A stretch of 43,350 nucleotides of DNA from assembly GCA_030625775.1 (NCBI GenBank), contig DAOUQC010000038.1, positions 1 to 43,350 of the forward strand. Direction: 5' to 3'. Below, piece by piece: positions 8,009 to 16,197 of the stretch (position 1 is its first letter; each line of letters starts with the position of its first letter). A model generated the notes under the pieces. The model was not told the origin of the DNA and did not search any database. It was given only the letters and a program-made list of their open reading frames with translations. This stretch comes from Verrucomicrobiota bacterium (GTDB lineage Bacteria; Verrucomicrobiota; Verrucomicrobiia; Verrucomicrobiales; DEV007). Made by a program: the position numbers and the translations under genes.

Positions 8009-9037
8009 TTAAGAGTCGTCCAAATCCGGGCGGTGGCTTGCGGCATAATCATGCAGAGCCTGGATATTTTCCTCCGGAGTATCGTAAGGGATTTCACATC
8101 CGGCACCAACAATGTAGCGCTTCCCAGCCTGACGGTGGCATTCCGCAACAGTGGATGTGACCAATTCCGCGTTTCCGTTACGCATTACTCTAACCGGATC
8201 AATATTTCCCAACAGAACCTGGTCAGGGCCCATTTTTTTGCGTCCTTCTTCCAGGGGGGCGAGAAAGTCGAGATCGACAATATCACATTTCAGCCGAGCC
8301 ATGTCTCCGAGAATGGGACGCGTATTTCCACAGATATGAAGCCGCACCAGGGCGCCCATTTCATGAATACCATCGATGAGCTTTTTCTCAAAGGGCCACA
8401 CAAATTCCTCGTAAATCTGCGGGCCAACCAGGGAAGCTGCGGCATCTCCCAGCCCGATCGAGTCCGCTCCCGCGTCTATTTGGGCACGTGCAAAGCGGAG
8501 TTCCATCTCGATGATGAACTCGAAGAGGTCGCGGACAAAAGCGGGATCGTCATAAAAGTCCAGCATCAGCGTGTTAATACCACGGAGGTCGGCAGCTTCG
8601 GCACAGGGGCCTTCGATCCAACCTTCGACGAGTTTTTCCTTACCAACTTTCTCCACCATCAAGGCTACAGCATTGATACCGTTGTTCATCCTCCCGCCAC
8701 CCAGGGGGTCAGGAATTTTCAGGCTGGCCAAGTCTGTCTTGTCGGCAAGGCGGGCCTGATTTTCCACGATCGCCGCCGGTTGGTTGTCGAAATACTCAAT
8801 CACTGCACCACAGTCGGCGGCTTCACGTGCTGGATCGGACATAGTATTGACGTAGTCAAAATCGAATTTCTCCGCAGTAAAGATCTGTCCTTCTGCCATC
8901 ACCCGGTAGTCAGTTGCGTAATCGCGGTAGTTGGCGCCGATCTGGTCGGCGGCAAACATCATGGTTATAGGCATCAGGGGCAGCCGGTCAACCTCGCGAC
9001 CCTCCAGAAGGGCTAAAATACGCTCTCGTCCGTTCAT
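8009..9037 (-). CDS. MtbA/MtaA-like methylcobamide methyltransferase (zinc UROD family)
   Basis: A 342-residue UROD-superfamily protein close to the usual length of MtaA/MtbA (about 340). The zinc site is intact: His234-x-Cys236 in LHICGNT (233-239) and Cys314 in GAGCEIPYDTPEEN. It also has the family start GRERILALLEGREVDRLPLMP, the GLGDAA loop and GNIDPVRVM. In methanogens these enzymes move a methyl group from a methyl-corrinoid protein to the zinc-activated thiol of coenzyme M. Coenzyme M is not expected here, so the thiol acceptor, or the direction, is unknown. Its ATG overlaps the DUF1638 stop by 4 nt (ATGA), so the two are translationally coupled. Uroporphyrinogen decarboxylase is excluded by the HxC zinc motif and the context. 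Confidence 0.85.
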   Translation of the reverse strand: MNGRERILALLEGREVDRLPLMPITMMFAADQIGANYRDYATDYRVMAEGQIFTAEKFDFDYVNTMSDPAREAADCGAVIEYFDNQPAAIVENQARLADKTDLASLKIPDPLGGGRMNNGINAVALMVEKVGKEKLVEGWIEGPCAEAADLRGINTLMLDFYDDPAFVRDLFEFIIEMELRFARAQIDAGADSIGLGDAAASLVGPQIYEEFVWPFEKKLIDGIHEMGALVRLHICGNTRPILGDMARLKCDIVDLDFLAPLEEGRKKMGPDQVLLGNIDPVRVMRNGNAELVTSTVAECHRQAGKRYIVGAGCEIPYDTPEENIQALHDYAASHRPDLDDS

Positions 9038-9786
9038 TGGGATTCTCCTTCTGTTGAGGTGATGATGCCTGCATCACATTTTGGTTCAATTCGGGAACCT
9101 GGTGGTAAAACCAGGAATTCACTGTCATCCCAAATACCGTTGAGCATTCGCTGGATCATGGAAAGATCGCCCTTTACTTTTTCAAATTTCCAGCCCCGCT
9201 CGCTGGCTTTCTCGCGGGTGTGTTTTTCGAAACGGTCATCCGGCTCGATCCCCATTTCGATGTAGGTGAACTGGCCGTAATTATGGGTGAAATCGCATAG
9301 CTCCCGGTAGAGGAATTTGGCATTGTCCTCGCCGTATTTGTCCACCAGTTCATTGTAGCTTGAATTCATCCCGCTCGTCTGGGCAATTGAAAGCTGGCTC
9401 AACTCATCGCTACTACTTTCATTTTCAATCCAGCCGCTGCTTTTGAAATAGACGCCCGGGTGTTCGTTGAAATAGTCGAGGTAGCGTTCCTTGCTGCCGA
9501 GCAGCAAGGTAATGCAGTCGTGGGCGCGCGGCATGACCATCGGAATGTTACGCGTGTGGATTCCGGCCAGGCCGTTGCTGCAGAGGCCATACCCGAGCAG
9601 CAGCGCATCGTATTTGGAGTCGTCGCCCTGATCGACCACCTCCTGGATGCGATCCTGCATTTGGGAACAGGGGATTTCGTGGAGTCCTTTTGGTAAATAA
9701 TCAACATCCACCTCGTTGGGAGAGCGATCAATAGCAGTTTCCATTTCGCGTGAAAACACCTCACAACTAATTAACTTTAAGCGCAT
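9034..9786 (-). CDS. DUF1638 family protein of the corrinoid cluster
   Basis: A 250-residue protein starting at 9786, where AAGGA stands about 9 nt upstream of the ATG; a longer frame from 9879 would overlap the homocysteine methyltransferase gene. It shows hallmark motifs of DUF1638: LISCEVF (5-11), LLLGYGLCSNGLAGI (62-76) and MPRAHDCITLLLGS (85-98). Conserved-looking thiols and imidazoles (C8, C40, C69, H89, C91) could make a metal or thiolate site, but this is inference. There is no signal peptide and no membrane segment, so it is cytosolic. Members of this family are repeatedly seen beside corrinoid methyltransferase genes, and no biochemical role is established to my knowledge. The 4-nt overlap with the MtbA-like gene suggests a shared complex or reaction. 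Confidence 0.75.
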   Translation of the reverse strand: MRLKLISCEVFSREMETAIDRSPNEVDVDYLPKGLHEIPCSQMQDRIQEVVDQGDDSKYDALLLGYGLCSNGLAGIHTRNIPMVMPRAHDCITLLLGSKERYLDYFNEHPGVYFKSSGWIENESSSDELSQLSIAQTSGMNSSYNELVDKYGEDNAKFLYRELCDFTHNYGQFTYIEMGIEPDDRFEKHTREKASERGWKFEKVKGDLSMIQRMLNGIWDDSEFLVLPPGSRIEPKCDAGIITSTEGESQ

Positions 9787-9797
9787 TGAATTATTCC

Positions 9798-10688
9798 TTA
9801 TGTTGGAGGAATTAATTTTTCCAGTCTGGAAACCTCTTTTCTTAAGGCTCTGATGAATTCTGGATTGGTGCCACAACATCCACCGATAAAATTGGCTCCT
9901 GCAGCCATCAAATTACCGGCATAAGCGGCAAATTCATCAGGGCTAGTCCGGTAGACAAGCTCTCCATCGACCAACTCCGGCGTACCCGCATTCGCCTTGA
10001 TCCATATCGGACGATCAGTCGCCGAGTGGAGGCGTTCACAGATAGCGACAAATCCGGCGACTCCTTGTCCACAGTTGGCTCCGATCACATCCGCTCCCGC
10101 CTTGGTCAAAGCTTCGGCGGTTTCCTCCGGCGTCACCCCCATCATGGTGCGGTCGTTGTTTGCCCCGGAATCAAAAACCATGCAGGCAACAACCGGCAGC
10201 CCTGTCGCACGTGCGGCGCTGACAGCGATCCGCGCTTCGTCGAGCTCACTCATGGTCTCGACAACGATGGCATCGGCCTTGCTCAGCGCCTGTGCCTGTT
10301 CCTCAAACGCAGCTTGCAGATCCTCCTCCCTGGTATCGCCCATCATCAGTATTTTTCCACTGGCACCCATCGAGGCAAAGACCAGAGCCTGGTCACCGGC
10401 GGCACGGCGAGAAAGTTCCACACCTGCTTGATTGATCTCAACTGTATTTTTTGCTGCCCCGCTTTCCTCCAGTCGCAGTCGGTTTGCTCCGAAGGTGTTT
10501 GTCAGGATGATCTGGCTACCGGCATCGACGTATGCTTGTGCCACGGCAATGACCTGGTCGGGATTGGAGAGGTTCCAAGTGTCGGGGCTGTCTCCGACCG
10601 CCAGGCCCCGGGCCTGGAATTCAGTACCCCACGCTCCATCGGTTACAACTGGCCCGTCAGCGATCAGTTTCTCTATCGATAAAGGCAT
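9798..10688 (-). CDS. Homocysteine S-methyltransferase (MetH homocysteine-module-like)
   Basis: A 296-residue stand-alone homocysteine S-methyltransferase (PF02574). The N-terminus has VTDGAWGTEFQARG and ILTNTFGANR. Zinc ligands are Cys206 (GANCGQG) and Cys271-Cys272 (GGCCGTNPEFI), as in MetH and betaine-homocysteine methyltransferase. The reaction is methyl transfer to zinc-bound homocysteine, giving methionine. The donor is most simply the methylated corrinoid protein encoded just upstream (63-nt gap), because folate and B12 modules are present as separate genes in the same operon. A direct donor such as betaine or S-methylmethionine cannot be excluded. The protein is complete and has no fused B12 domain. 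Confidence 0.87.
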   Translation of the reverse strand: MPLSIEKLIADGPVVTDGAWGTEFQARGLAVGDSPDTWNLSNPDQVIAVAQAYVDAGSQIILTNTFGANRLRLEESGAAKNTVEINQAGVELSRRAAGDQALVFASMGASGKILMMGDTREEDLQAAFEEQAQALSKADAIVVETMSELDEARIAVSAARATGLPVVACMVFDSGANNDRTMMGVTPEETAEALTKAGADVIGANCGQGVAGFVAICERLHSATDRPIWIKANAGTPELVDGELVYRTSPDEFAAYAGNLMAAGANFIGGCCGTNPEFIRALRKEVSRLEKLIPPT

Positions 10689-10751
10689 TCTTTCTAGGGT
10701 GAATTAATTTCATCAGGTCACAAGATCTGTTCCAACACAGTTTTTTTTCTA

Positions 10752-11387
10752 TCAAGCTCCCACTGCTTTCCGGGCGACTGCGACCGCACCCACCGCACTG
10801 TCGCTGTATCCGTCCGCCCCGATCTCATCGGCAAAACGTTGCGTAACCGGTGCACCTCCTACCAGAATCGTTACCTTGTCTCTTACTCCGGCTGCCTCAA
10901 TGGCTTCGATAGAGGTTTTCATTGCAGGCATTGTCGTGGTAAGCAGGGCAGACAGGACAACGATCTGCACATCCTTCTCCTTGATTGTTTCGACGATTTT
11001 TTCCGGCTCCACGTTGACACCCATATCGATGACTTCAAATCCGCCCCCCTCCAGAACCGCAGCGACAAGGTTCTTTCCGATATCGTGCAGATCACCTTTG
11101 ACGGTGGCGACTATGACACGCCCCAGCAGTTCGACACCTGACTCGAGCAGGCGGGGTTGGATCAACTCCATGGCACCTTTCATTGCACGGGCCGATAGTA
11201 GCAGCTCGGGAACAAAGCATTCACTCGCTTCAAAGCGTCGCCCTATTTCATCCATCGCAGGAGTGAGGTGTTCAGAAACCAGACTCAGGGGATCGGTTTC
11301 TCCGCTGAGAGCTTCTTCGGTGATTGAGCGAGCAGTCACAGCATCACCAGTTATTACCGCTTCATAGAGCTCTTTCAAATCCTTCAT
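10752..11387 (-). CDS. Corrinoid (methyl-B12) protein, MttC/MtbC/MtaC-like
   Basis: A 211-residue protein, the standard length for methyltransferase corrinoid proteins. Residues 1-85 form the helical cap (B12-binding-2 domain). Residues 88-211 form the Rossmann B12 domain with the DxHxxG motif GDLHDIGKN (Asp99, His101 as lower cobalt ligand, Gly104), SAL at 146-148 and GG at 177-178. The start at 11387 gives the normal family start MKDLKELYEAV; a longer in-frame ATG at 11675 would run into the divergent gene. It is the first gene of the minus-strand operon and the shared methyl carrier for the encoded methyltransferases. Co(II) forms produced by oxidation would be rescued by the RACo-like protein encoded divergently. 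Confidence 0.92.
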   Translation of the reverse strand: MKDLKELYEAVITGDAVTARSITEEALSGETDPLSLVSEHLTPAMDEIGRRFEASECFVPELLLSARAMKGAMELIQPRLLESGVELLGRVIVATVKGDLHDIGKNLVAAVLEGGGFEVIDMGVNVEPEKIVETIKEKDVQIVVLSALLTTTMPAMKTSIEAIEAAGVRDKVTILVGGAPVTQRFADEIGADGYSDSAVGAVAVARKAVGA

Positions 11388-11556
11388 AGCAAGAATTATT
11401 GGGGTTAGATTTTTCTCTTTGGTGAACTTGTCAGGGTTTTGCATGGATGTCAATGAGAGCTGAGGTAGATCGAAGGTAGATTTATTTTTACAGTTGGTGG
11501 AAACGAGATAAGACTGGCAGTGCGGCAAGGCGCACTTTAAAAAACCGGAACAGACG
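11388..11556. promoter_or_regulatory. Divergent intergenic region driving corrinoid operon and activator gene
   Basis: 169 bp separate the corrinoid protein start (minus) from the RACo-like gene start (plus), so promoters in both directions are expected here. On the minus strand a TTGACA-like -35 hexamer is present (TGTCAA on plus at 11448-11453), but a good -10 partner is not obvious. A short imperfect inverted repeat, TGCG-GCAAGG-CGCA, lies near 11519-11532. No B12 riboswitch motif was recognised. The region as a whole is a reliable regulatory candidate; the individual elements are weak. Confidence 0.4.
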
Positions 11557-13191
11557 ATGGCGGTCAATTTTACTCTCGATTCACTTAGTGTCGAAGCACC
11601 TGCGGGAGCCAGGCTGTTTGACTTGGCTGAGCAACTGGGGATAAATATTCCCACTTCCTGCCGCAAGCAGGGCAAATGCCGTGAATGCCTCGTTCAGGTG
11701 ACCGAGGGCATGGAACATCTGTCTGAGCGCACGCCCGAGGAGGAATACATCCAACCTTCCTTCCGGCTTGCCTGTCGCTGCCAGGTAACAGCGGATGACG
11801 GAGATGTTTCTTGTCACACTCTGCGCCGCAGCCGGATGAGAGTGGAAACAGAGGGGAAAAGCATCACCGACACCTCGCGGAAAGATATTGCTCTTGATCC
11901 GGCGGTTGTTCGTGTAAGGGGCAACTGTATCCTGCTCGATGGCCGTGAGATTGCACGTTCCCATGAGCCGATCCACGGACTTGTTGTCGATATTGGAACC
12001 ACAACCTGTGTGGTTCGTCTGCTAAACTTGGAAAACGGGCAGATCGAAGCTGCCGCTTCATTTGAAAATCCGCAGCGATTCGGCGGATCTGATGTTATGG
12101 CGAGGATTCAATATGACAGCGAACGAAAAGACCAGTTGCTGCAGCGGACCCTGCTTGCCTATCTCAGCCACACCATTGAAGATTTCTCTGTAGATCCAAA
12201 TACGATTTATGAAACTGTAATTACCGGTAACTCTACAATGCGCGATCTTTTTTTTGGATTCGATCTTAGCACCATTGGCCAGGAACCTTTTCAATCAATC
12301 ACAGAAATTGAATACCTTGGTGGTTGTCGAACGACCACAGCTGTCGAGGTGAAGGCGGGAAAATTGGCGATTCCAATGAATCCCGAAGGGAGAATCTACG
12401 GCATGCCTTTGATCAGTGGACACGTGGGAGCTGATGCTGCCGCCTGCATGCTCGCGGTAGGAATGTGCACGGAGGAACGGACAATTGCAATCATGGATGT
12501 CGGGACTAATACTGAAGTTGTGGTGGGAAATAAGGACAAAGCCATCGCCGCTTCCTGCCCCGGCGGCCCCGCGTTTGAGGGTGGTGCGGTAAGCTGTGGA
12601 ATGCCAGGGCTGGAGGGGGCGATTGAGCGAGTTGCCATTGATGGCGAAGGCCGGATGGAGATCGGGGTGATCGGTGGTGGAGAGCCTGAAGGTATTTGTG
12701 GGTCCGGCTTGATCGATCTGCTCGGTGAACTGGTACGCACAAAACAGTTAAATGTGAAAGGTCGTTTTGAAGGGGTTGATAATCCGCTGGTCATTGACCG
12801 GGAGCACCACATTTTATTCACAGAAAGTGACGTCAATGAACTTGCACTTGCCAAGGGGGCAAATGTTGCAGGCCTCAGCATTCTTTTTAATCACATGGGT
12901 CTTGCGGCTGATGATATCGATGCTCTCTACCTTGCCGGTGCATTCGGCAGGCATCTCGACACCCAGGCTGCAGCACGGATTGGTTTCCTTCCCAGTCTGG
13001 ATGCATCCCGTTATCATCAGGTCGGAAATGCCGCTATCGAAGGTGCTACAATGGCTCTGCTTTCCCTGAATGCGAGGAAATCGCTTGAGGGACTCATTCG
13101 CAAAACTACCCATCTCCGGCTGGAAGCAGATCCCTGTTTTTTCGATATTTTTGTTGATGGCTGTCTATTTGGACCCTCTGAAAGATCCTGA
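11557..13191 (+). CDS. RACo/RamA-like reductive activator of corrinoid protein (ASKHA ATPase with 2Fe-2S domain)
   Basis: A 544-residue protein. Residues 1-90 form a ferredoxin-like [2Fe-2S] domain with C35-x5-C41-x2-C44 (SCRKQGKCREC) and a fourth ligand at C73 or C75 (LACRC). A linker (about 90-140) leads to the ASKHA-fold region (DUF4445 type) with phosphate-binding motifs VVDIGTTTC, IMDVGTNTEVVVG, CGSGLIDLLGEL and YLAGAFGRHLD. RACo-type proteins use ATP to drive one-electron reduction of inactive Co(II) corrinoid to Co(I). It is divergent from the corrinoid protein gene, its evident partner. This replaces the AdoMet-dependent reactivation domain of classical MetH. A hairpin overlapping its stop codon may end transcription. 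Confidence 0.9.
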   Translation: MAVNFTLDSLSVEAPAGARLFDLAEQLGINIPTSCRKQGKCRECLVQVTEGMEHLSERTPEEEYIQPSFRLACRCQVTADDGDVSCHTLRRSRMRVETEGKSITDTSRKDIALDPAVVRVRGNCILLDGREIARSHEPIHGLVVDIGTTTCVVRLLNLENGQIEAAASFENPQRFGGSDVMARIQYDSERKDQLLQRTLLAYLSHTIEDFSVDPNTIYETVITGNSTMRDLFFGFDLSTIGQEPFQSITEIEYLGGCRTTTAVEVKAGKLAIPMNPEGRIYGMPLISGHVGADAAACMLAVGMCTEERTIAIMDVGTNTEVVVGNKDKAIAASCPGGPAFEGGAVSCGMPGLEGAIERVAIDGEGRMEIGVIGGGEPEGICGSGLIDLLGELVRTKQLNVKGRFEGVDNPLVIDREHHILFTESDVNELALAKGANVAGLSILFNHMGLAADDIDALYLAGAFGRHLDTQAAARIGFLPSLDASRYHQVGNAAIEGATMALLSLNARKSLEGLIRKTTHLRLEADPCFFDIFVDGCLFGPSERS

Positions 13192-13221
13192 ATTTCAGCC
13201 TATTCAGGATGCTTGAATTTT
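13185..13221 (+). terminator. Candidate terminator after the RACo-like gene
   Basis: Perfect 8-bp arms ATCCTGAA (13185-13192) and TTCAGGAT (13203-13210) enclose a 10-nt loop, and a TTTTT run follows a few bases later. The stop codon of the upstream gene lies in the left arm. The T-tract is slightly offset from the stem, so intrinsic termination is plausible rather than certain. Confidence 0.45.
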
Positions 13222-13249
13222 TAAATGTGAAACAGTTGGAATGATCTGA

Positions 13250-13744
13250 CTAATTCCCGGTGGATGAAAAGCTGACTTGGGAGTCCGGTGTAATTTCGGC
13301 GCCGGGAAGTGAATGGCGGGCTGCCCAGCGTCGGTATTGCCACGATCTCCAGTCGCTATCTCCCAGCCTGTCCTGTTCGTCTCGGGAAGCGCTCAGCAGT
13401 TCTTTTTTTGCGAGACCGGCGGTAGATCCGAAGGTTGAAAAATCACTGGCCACTTGTTGCAGAATCGGCCAGGCGGCAGGTCCGAGATCAGCGAGGTAAG
13501 CGACATCGAGTTTTGTCACGCCATTTCCGGGGCACAAAGATTTTTGGTAATTGTATCGGGCTACAAAAGCCCGGTCGTTGAGAAGTTGGACAAAAAAGAA
13601 CAGTAGAAAAACGGTGAGCAGATTTGAGTTCATCAACCAGGAAAATTTTTGCTCCTGGTTGATTTTGATTGCCAGTAGGATGAACCTGACAACTTCAATG
13701 TGAAATGAGCATGAAGGTTGTGAGAAAAAATGATCAAAAATCAT
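13250..13744 (-). pseudogene. Remnant of a DUF4173/DUF4153-type membrane protein (C-terminal part only)
   Basis: The frame encodes up to 164 residues; an internal ATG at 13633 gives 127. After one hydrophobic segment come LLNDRAFVARYNY, TKLDVAYLADLGPAAWPIL and DWRSWQYRRWAAR. These resemble the extreme C-terminus of DUF4173-type multi-pass membrane proteins (N-P-D-A-x-I-A-R-Y-N, L-D-x-x-Y-L-x-x-L-S, D-W-R-S-W). The many membrane helices that normally precede this part are absent, and no coding sequence lies upstream on that strand before the divergent gene. It is therefore probably a leftover of a deleted gene, although a short functional one-helix protein is possible. The function of the full family is unknown. 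Confidence 0.5.
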
Positions 13745-13870
13745 TCACTCTACATAGCCCGCTTTACAAAAAAGAGGTAAAATTGTAATCGCACCATTTC
13801 AGCACATCAGGCATGATTATTTACGTTAGCATTAATGCATGGCGTAAAATACAGGAATCAATCAATTAAC

Positions 13871-14872
13871 ATGTCGAACCTCTCCATCGAGTATATCAAA
13901 CCGACATCCCGTGCCTTGGGTAGGATGACGACTATCCTGTTTCGCCCCTTTGATATAGGAAAGTGGTTTGTGCTTGGATTCACTGCCTGGTTGGCGACTT
14001 TGATGGATGCGGGGAATTCTGCGGGAGGCAATGCACAAGTGGGGGATTCGGGAGAATCGGGTAATTCTGCCCAGTCGCAAAGTTTCGAAGGACTTATCGA
14101 GCCCGCAAGGAATTTTTCACAGGAGAACCTTTCCTGGCTTATCCCGGTAGCGGTGGCCTTGATCATACTGGTCATTGTCATATCCCTGGTTTGTTTGTGG
14201 ATCAGTTCACGGGGAAAATTCATGTTACTCGATAATGTGGTTCATAACAGGGCTTTGGTGAAGGCTCCGTGGAGGCAGTTTCGTGCAGCGGGGAATTCGC
14301 TGTTCTGGTGGCGATTGCTTTTTGGTTTGCTGGTGCTTTTGGTTTTGGGAGGGATAGCCGGTGGAGCGGCGTTTTATCTGGTTCCGACTTTTGATGCTGA
14401 GGTTATTTCATCGATTTGGATTGCGGTGCTGGTGATTTCCGGTCTTGCATTGATTCTGGCTGTCATTGTGAGCACCTACGTGATCATGTTATTGGAAGAT
14501 TTTGTGATTCCGGTGATGTACCGCGATGCCTTGCTTACTACAGAAGCTTGGCGACAAGTGCTTGCTTTGCACAAAAATTATCCGGGGCAATTTGTAATCT
14601 ACTTCTTATGGAAAGCTCTGCTGGGGGTGGCTACCTTGATCATTTTGATGACGGCCTTTTTGATCACCTGTTGCATTGCGGCATGCTTTTTGGCTATTCC
14701 ATACATAGGGGCTGTCTTGTTATTGCCGGTGACGGTATTTTATAGATCTCTCGGACCAGAGTTTCTTCGCCAGTTTGGTGAGGAGTATGATCTGTGGCAT
14801 GGATCGGAGGATCGTTACGGTTTTGCTACTGGAACCAGACCGGGAATTGGAACCATTAATGGATACGAATAG
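13871..14872 (+). CDS. Multi-pass membrane protein of unknown function
   Basis: A 333-residue integral membrane protein starting MSNLSIEYIKPTSRALGRMT; the ATG at 13871 is preferred over 13835, whose extra residues look like leader sequence. The topology is one N-terminal hydrophobic stretch (FVLGFTAWLATLM), a Gly/Ser/Gln-rich soluble loop (about 57-90), then about five hydrophobic helices between residues 98 and 300, and a hydrophilic tail. A conserved-looking LLEDFVIPVMYRD segment lies between helices. It resembles uncharacterised DUF4013/DUF7544-like or glycerophosphodiester-phosphodiesterase membrane-domain proteins in architecture only; I do not recognise a specific family. It is monocistronic, flanked by the DUF4173-type remnant and a short repeat. 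Confidence 0.7.
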   Translation: MSNLSIEYIKPTSRALGRMTTILFRPFDIGKWFVLGFTAWLATLMDAGNSAGGNAQVGDSGESGNSAQSQSFEGLIEPARNFSQENLSWLIPVAVALIILVIVISLVCLWISSRGKFMLLDNVVHNRALVKAPWRQFRAAGNSLFWWRLLFGLLVLLVLGGIAGGAAFYLVPTFDAEVISSIWIAVLVISGLALILAVIVSTYVIMLLEDFVIPVMYRDALLTTEAWRQVLALHKNYPGQFVIYFLWKALLGVATLIILMTAFLITCCIAACFLAIPYIGAVLLLPVTVFYRSLGPEFLRQFGEEYDLWHGSEDRYGFATGTRPGIGTINGYE

Positions 14873-14911
14873 CTCTGGGTATCAGCCAAGTCATTGATGT
14901 AATAATTCCAC

Positions 14912-14940
14912 TCATCCGTGCTATCCGTGTCATCCGTGGT
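14912..14940 (+). repeat. Period-9 ATCCGTG intergenic repeat
   Basis: Three ATCCGTG units start at 14914, 14923 and 14932, a strict 9-bp period, and end in CCGTGGT. A degenerate copy in the opposite orientation lies at 33697-33718. Such ATCCGTG-rich spacers look like a dispersed intergenic repeat. Confidence 0.6.
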
Positions 14941-14973
14941 TGTTTTTAAAAGGTGCGGGGCTAGAATATCCCC

Positions 14974-16188
14974 ATGAAAATAAGCTCCCTATTCTATTCA
15001 GGTGCCATTGCTGCGATCATCGGTAGCTCACAGATCGCTACTGTAGCTGCTCCAAAGGTCAAATTGCAGCAGGTATATGAAAACCTGGTCGTTGAACGCC
15101 CTGTGTTGGTGGCGGTTCCGCCGGATGGAACGAAGCGTCAATTTTTAGTTGAGCAGACAGGGAAAATTAAAATCATGCCGGGTGATGAGAAAGGCAGTGA
15201 TACTACGGTGTTTCTCGATCTTTCGGATCGCAAGATGGCGGAGAAAGACTTTGAGGAAGGGCTGCTGGGGCTGGCCTTTCATCCGAAGTTCAAAGAAAAC
15301 GGCAAGTTTTACGTAAGCTATTCCCAGCAGGGGCCGAAGCGTACGCGCATCAGTGAATTCAAAGCCCTGGATGGGAATGTGGCGGATTTGTCGAGCGAGC
15401 GCATCCTGATGGAAATCCAGCAACCGGAATGGAATCACAATTCGGGCAACTTATTGTTCAACCCAAAGGACGGCTTTCTCTACATCTGTGTGGGGGACGG
15501 TGGTTTCAAAAACGGGATTTTCATGCTGCCTCAAAAATTGACCCGTTGGAATGGCAAGGTATTGAGGATTGATGTGGATGGAAAATCACCGGGTCTTGCA
15601 TATGGAATTCCGAAGGACAATCCCTTTGTAGATACCCCCAACGCTTGTCCGGAGATTTACGCTTTTGGTTTTCGCAATCCCTGGGGTTCGTGGATTGACC
15701 CCGATACCGGCCTGTTCTGGTTGGCTGATGTGGGGCAGGATTTGTGGGAGGAAATCGATCTGGTTGAGAAGGGGGGGAACTACGGATGGGAGTATCGTGA
15801 GGGAACTCACGAACAGACTTTCAGGAAATCTTTGATGGAACTCTTGCTGCGCAAGGCTGATCCGCCGAGGGGAACCGAGTTCATCGATCCGGTGCACGAA
15901 TATTCACACGCGGATGGCTTGAGCATAACGGGTGGTTTTGTGTATCGCGGAAAGAAGATACCCGCTTTGCAAGGATATTATATATACGGAGACTGGAAAT
16001 ATGGAACTGTCTGGGGTCTGAAGATCGATGAAAAAACGAAGAAGGTGATCGAAAATGTGGTGTTGTTTAAAGCGAAAGACAATGCCGAGGAAAAGTTCAA
16101 CTGGACCGCTTTTGGTGCGGACAAAAATGGCGAAGTGTTGATGATGTCGTGGGACGGCCGGATCTTTCGGATGACTGACGCGAAGTGA
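14974..16188 (+). CDS. Secreted PQQ-dependent sugar dehydrogenase-like protein (GSDH family)
   Basis: A 404-residue protein with a signal peptide (cleavage likely after VAA, about residue 26) and a six-bladed glucose/sorbosone dehydrogenase propeller (PF07995-like). Visible family motifs are GLLGLAFHPKFKENGKFYVSYS, WNHNSGNLLFNP with the candidate catalytic or quinone-contacting His155, LYICVGDGG, RIDVDGK, IYAFGFRNPWG and WLADVGQDLWEEID. These correspond to the conserved blades and the Asp-Val-Gly-Gln segment of soluble aldose dehydrogenases. It would oxidise a sugar or a related alcohol in the periplasm, with the substrate unknown. It directly precedes a sulfatase gene (stop at 16188, next start within about 10 nt), which suggests a shared transcript for polysaccharide breakdown. 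Confidence 0.82.
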   Translation: MKISSLFYSGAIAAIIGSSQIATVAAPKVKLQQVYENLVVERPVLVAVPPDGTKRQFLVEQTGKIKIMPGDEKGSDTTVFLDLSDRKMAEKDFEEGLLGLAFHPKFKENGKFYVSYSQQGPKRTRISEFKALDGNVADLSSERILMEIQQPEWNHNSGNLLFNPKDGFLYICVGDGGFKNGIFMLPQKLTRWNGKVLRIDVDGKSPGLAYGIPKDNPFVDTPNACPEIYAFGFRNPWGSWIDPDTGLFWLADVGQDLWEEIDLVEKGGNYGWEYREGTHEQTFRKSLMELLLRKADPPRGTEFIDPVHEYSHADGLSITGGFVYRGKKIPALQGYYIYGDWKYGTVWGLKIDEKTKKVIENVVLFKAKDNAEEKFNWTAFGADKNGEVLMMSWDGRIFRMTDAK

Positions 16189-16197
16189 GTTGTGTTG

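Noticed and set aside
8033-9016. Long open frame of 327 codons on the plus strand opposite the MtbA-like gene
   Set aside because: It is the antisense shadow of a gene with an intact zinc motif and family-wide similarity. Its translation shows no domain, and no start region or operon logic supports it.
11388-11556. Cobalamin riboswitch before the corrinoid operon
   Set aside because: No B12-box or helix pattern was seen in either orientation, and the leader is short.
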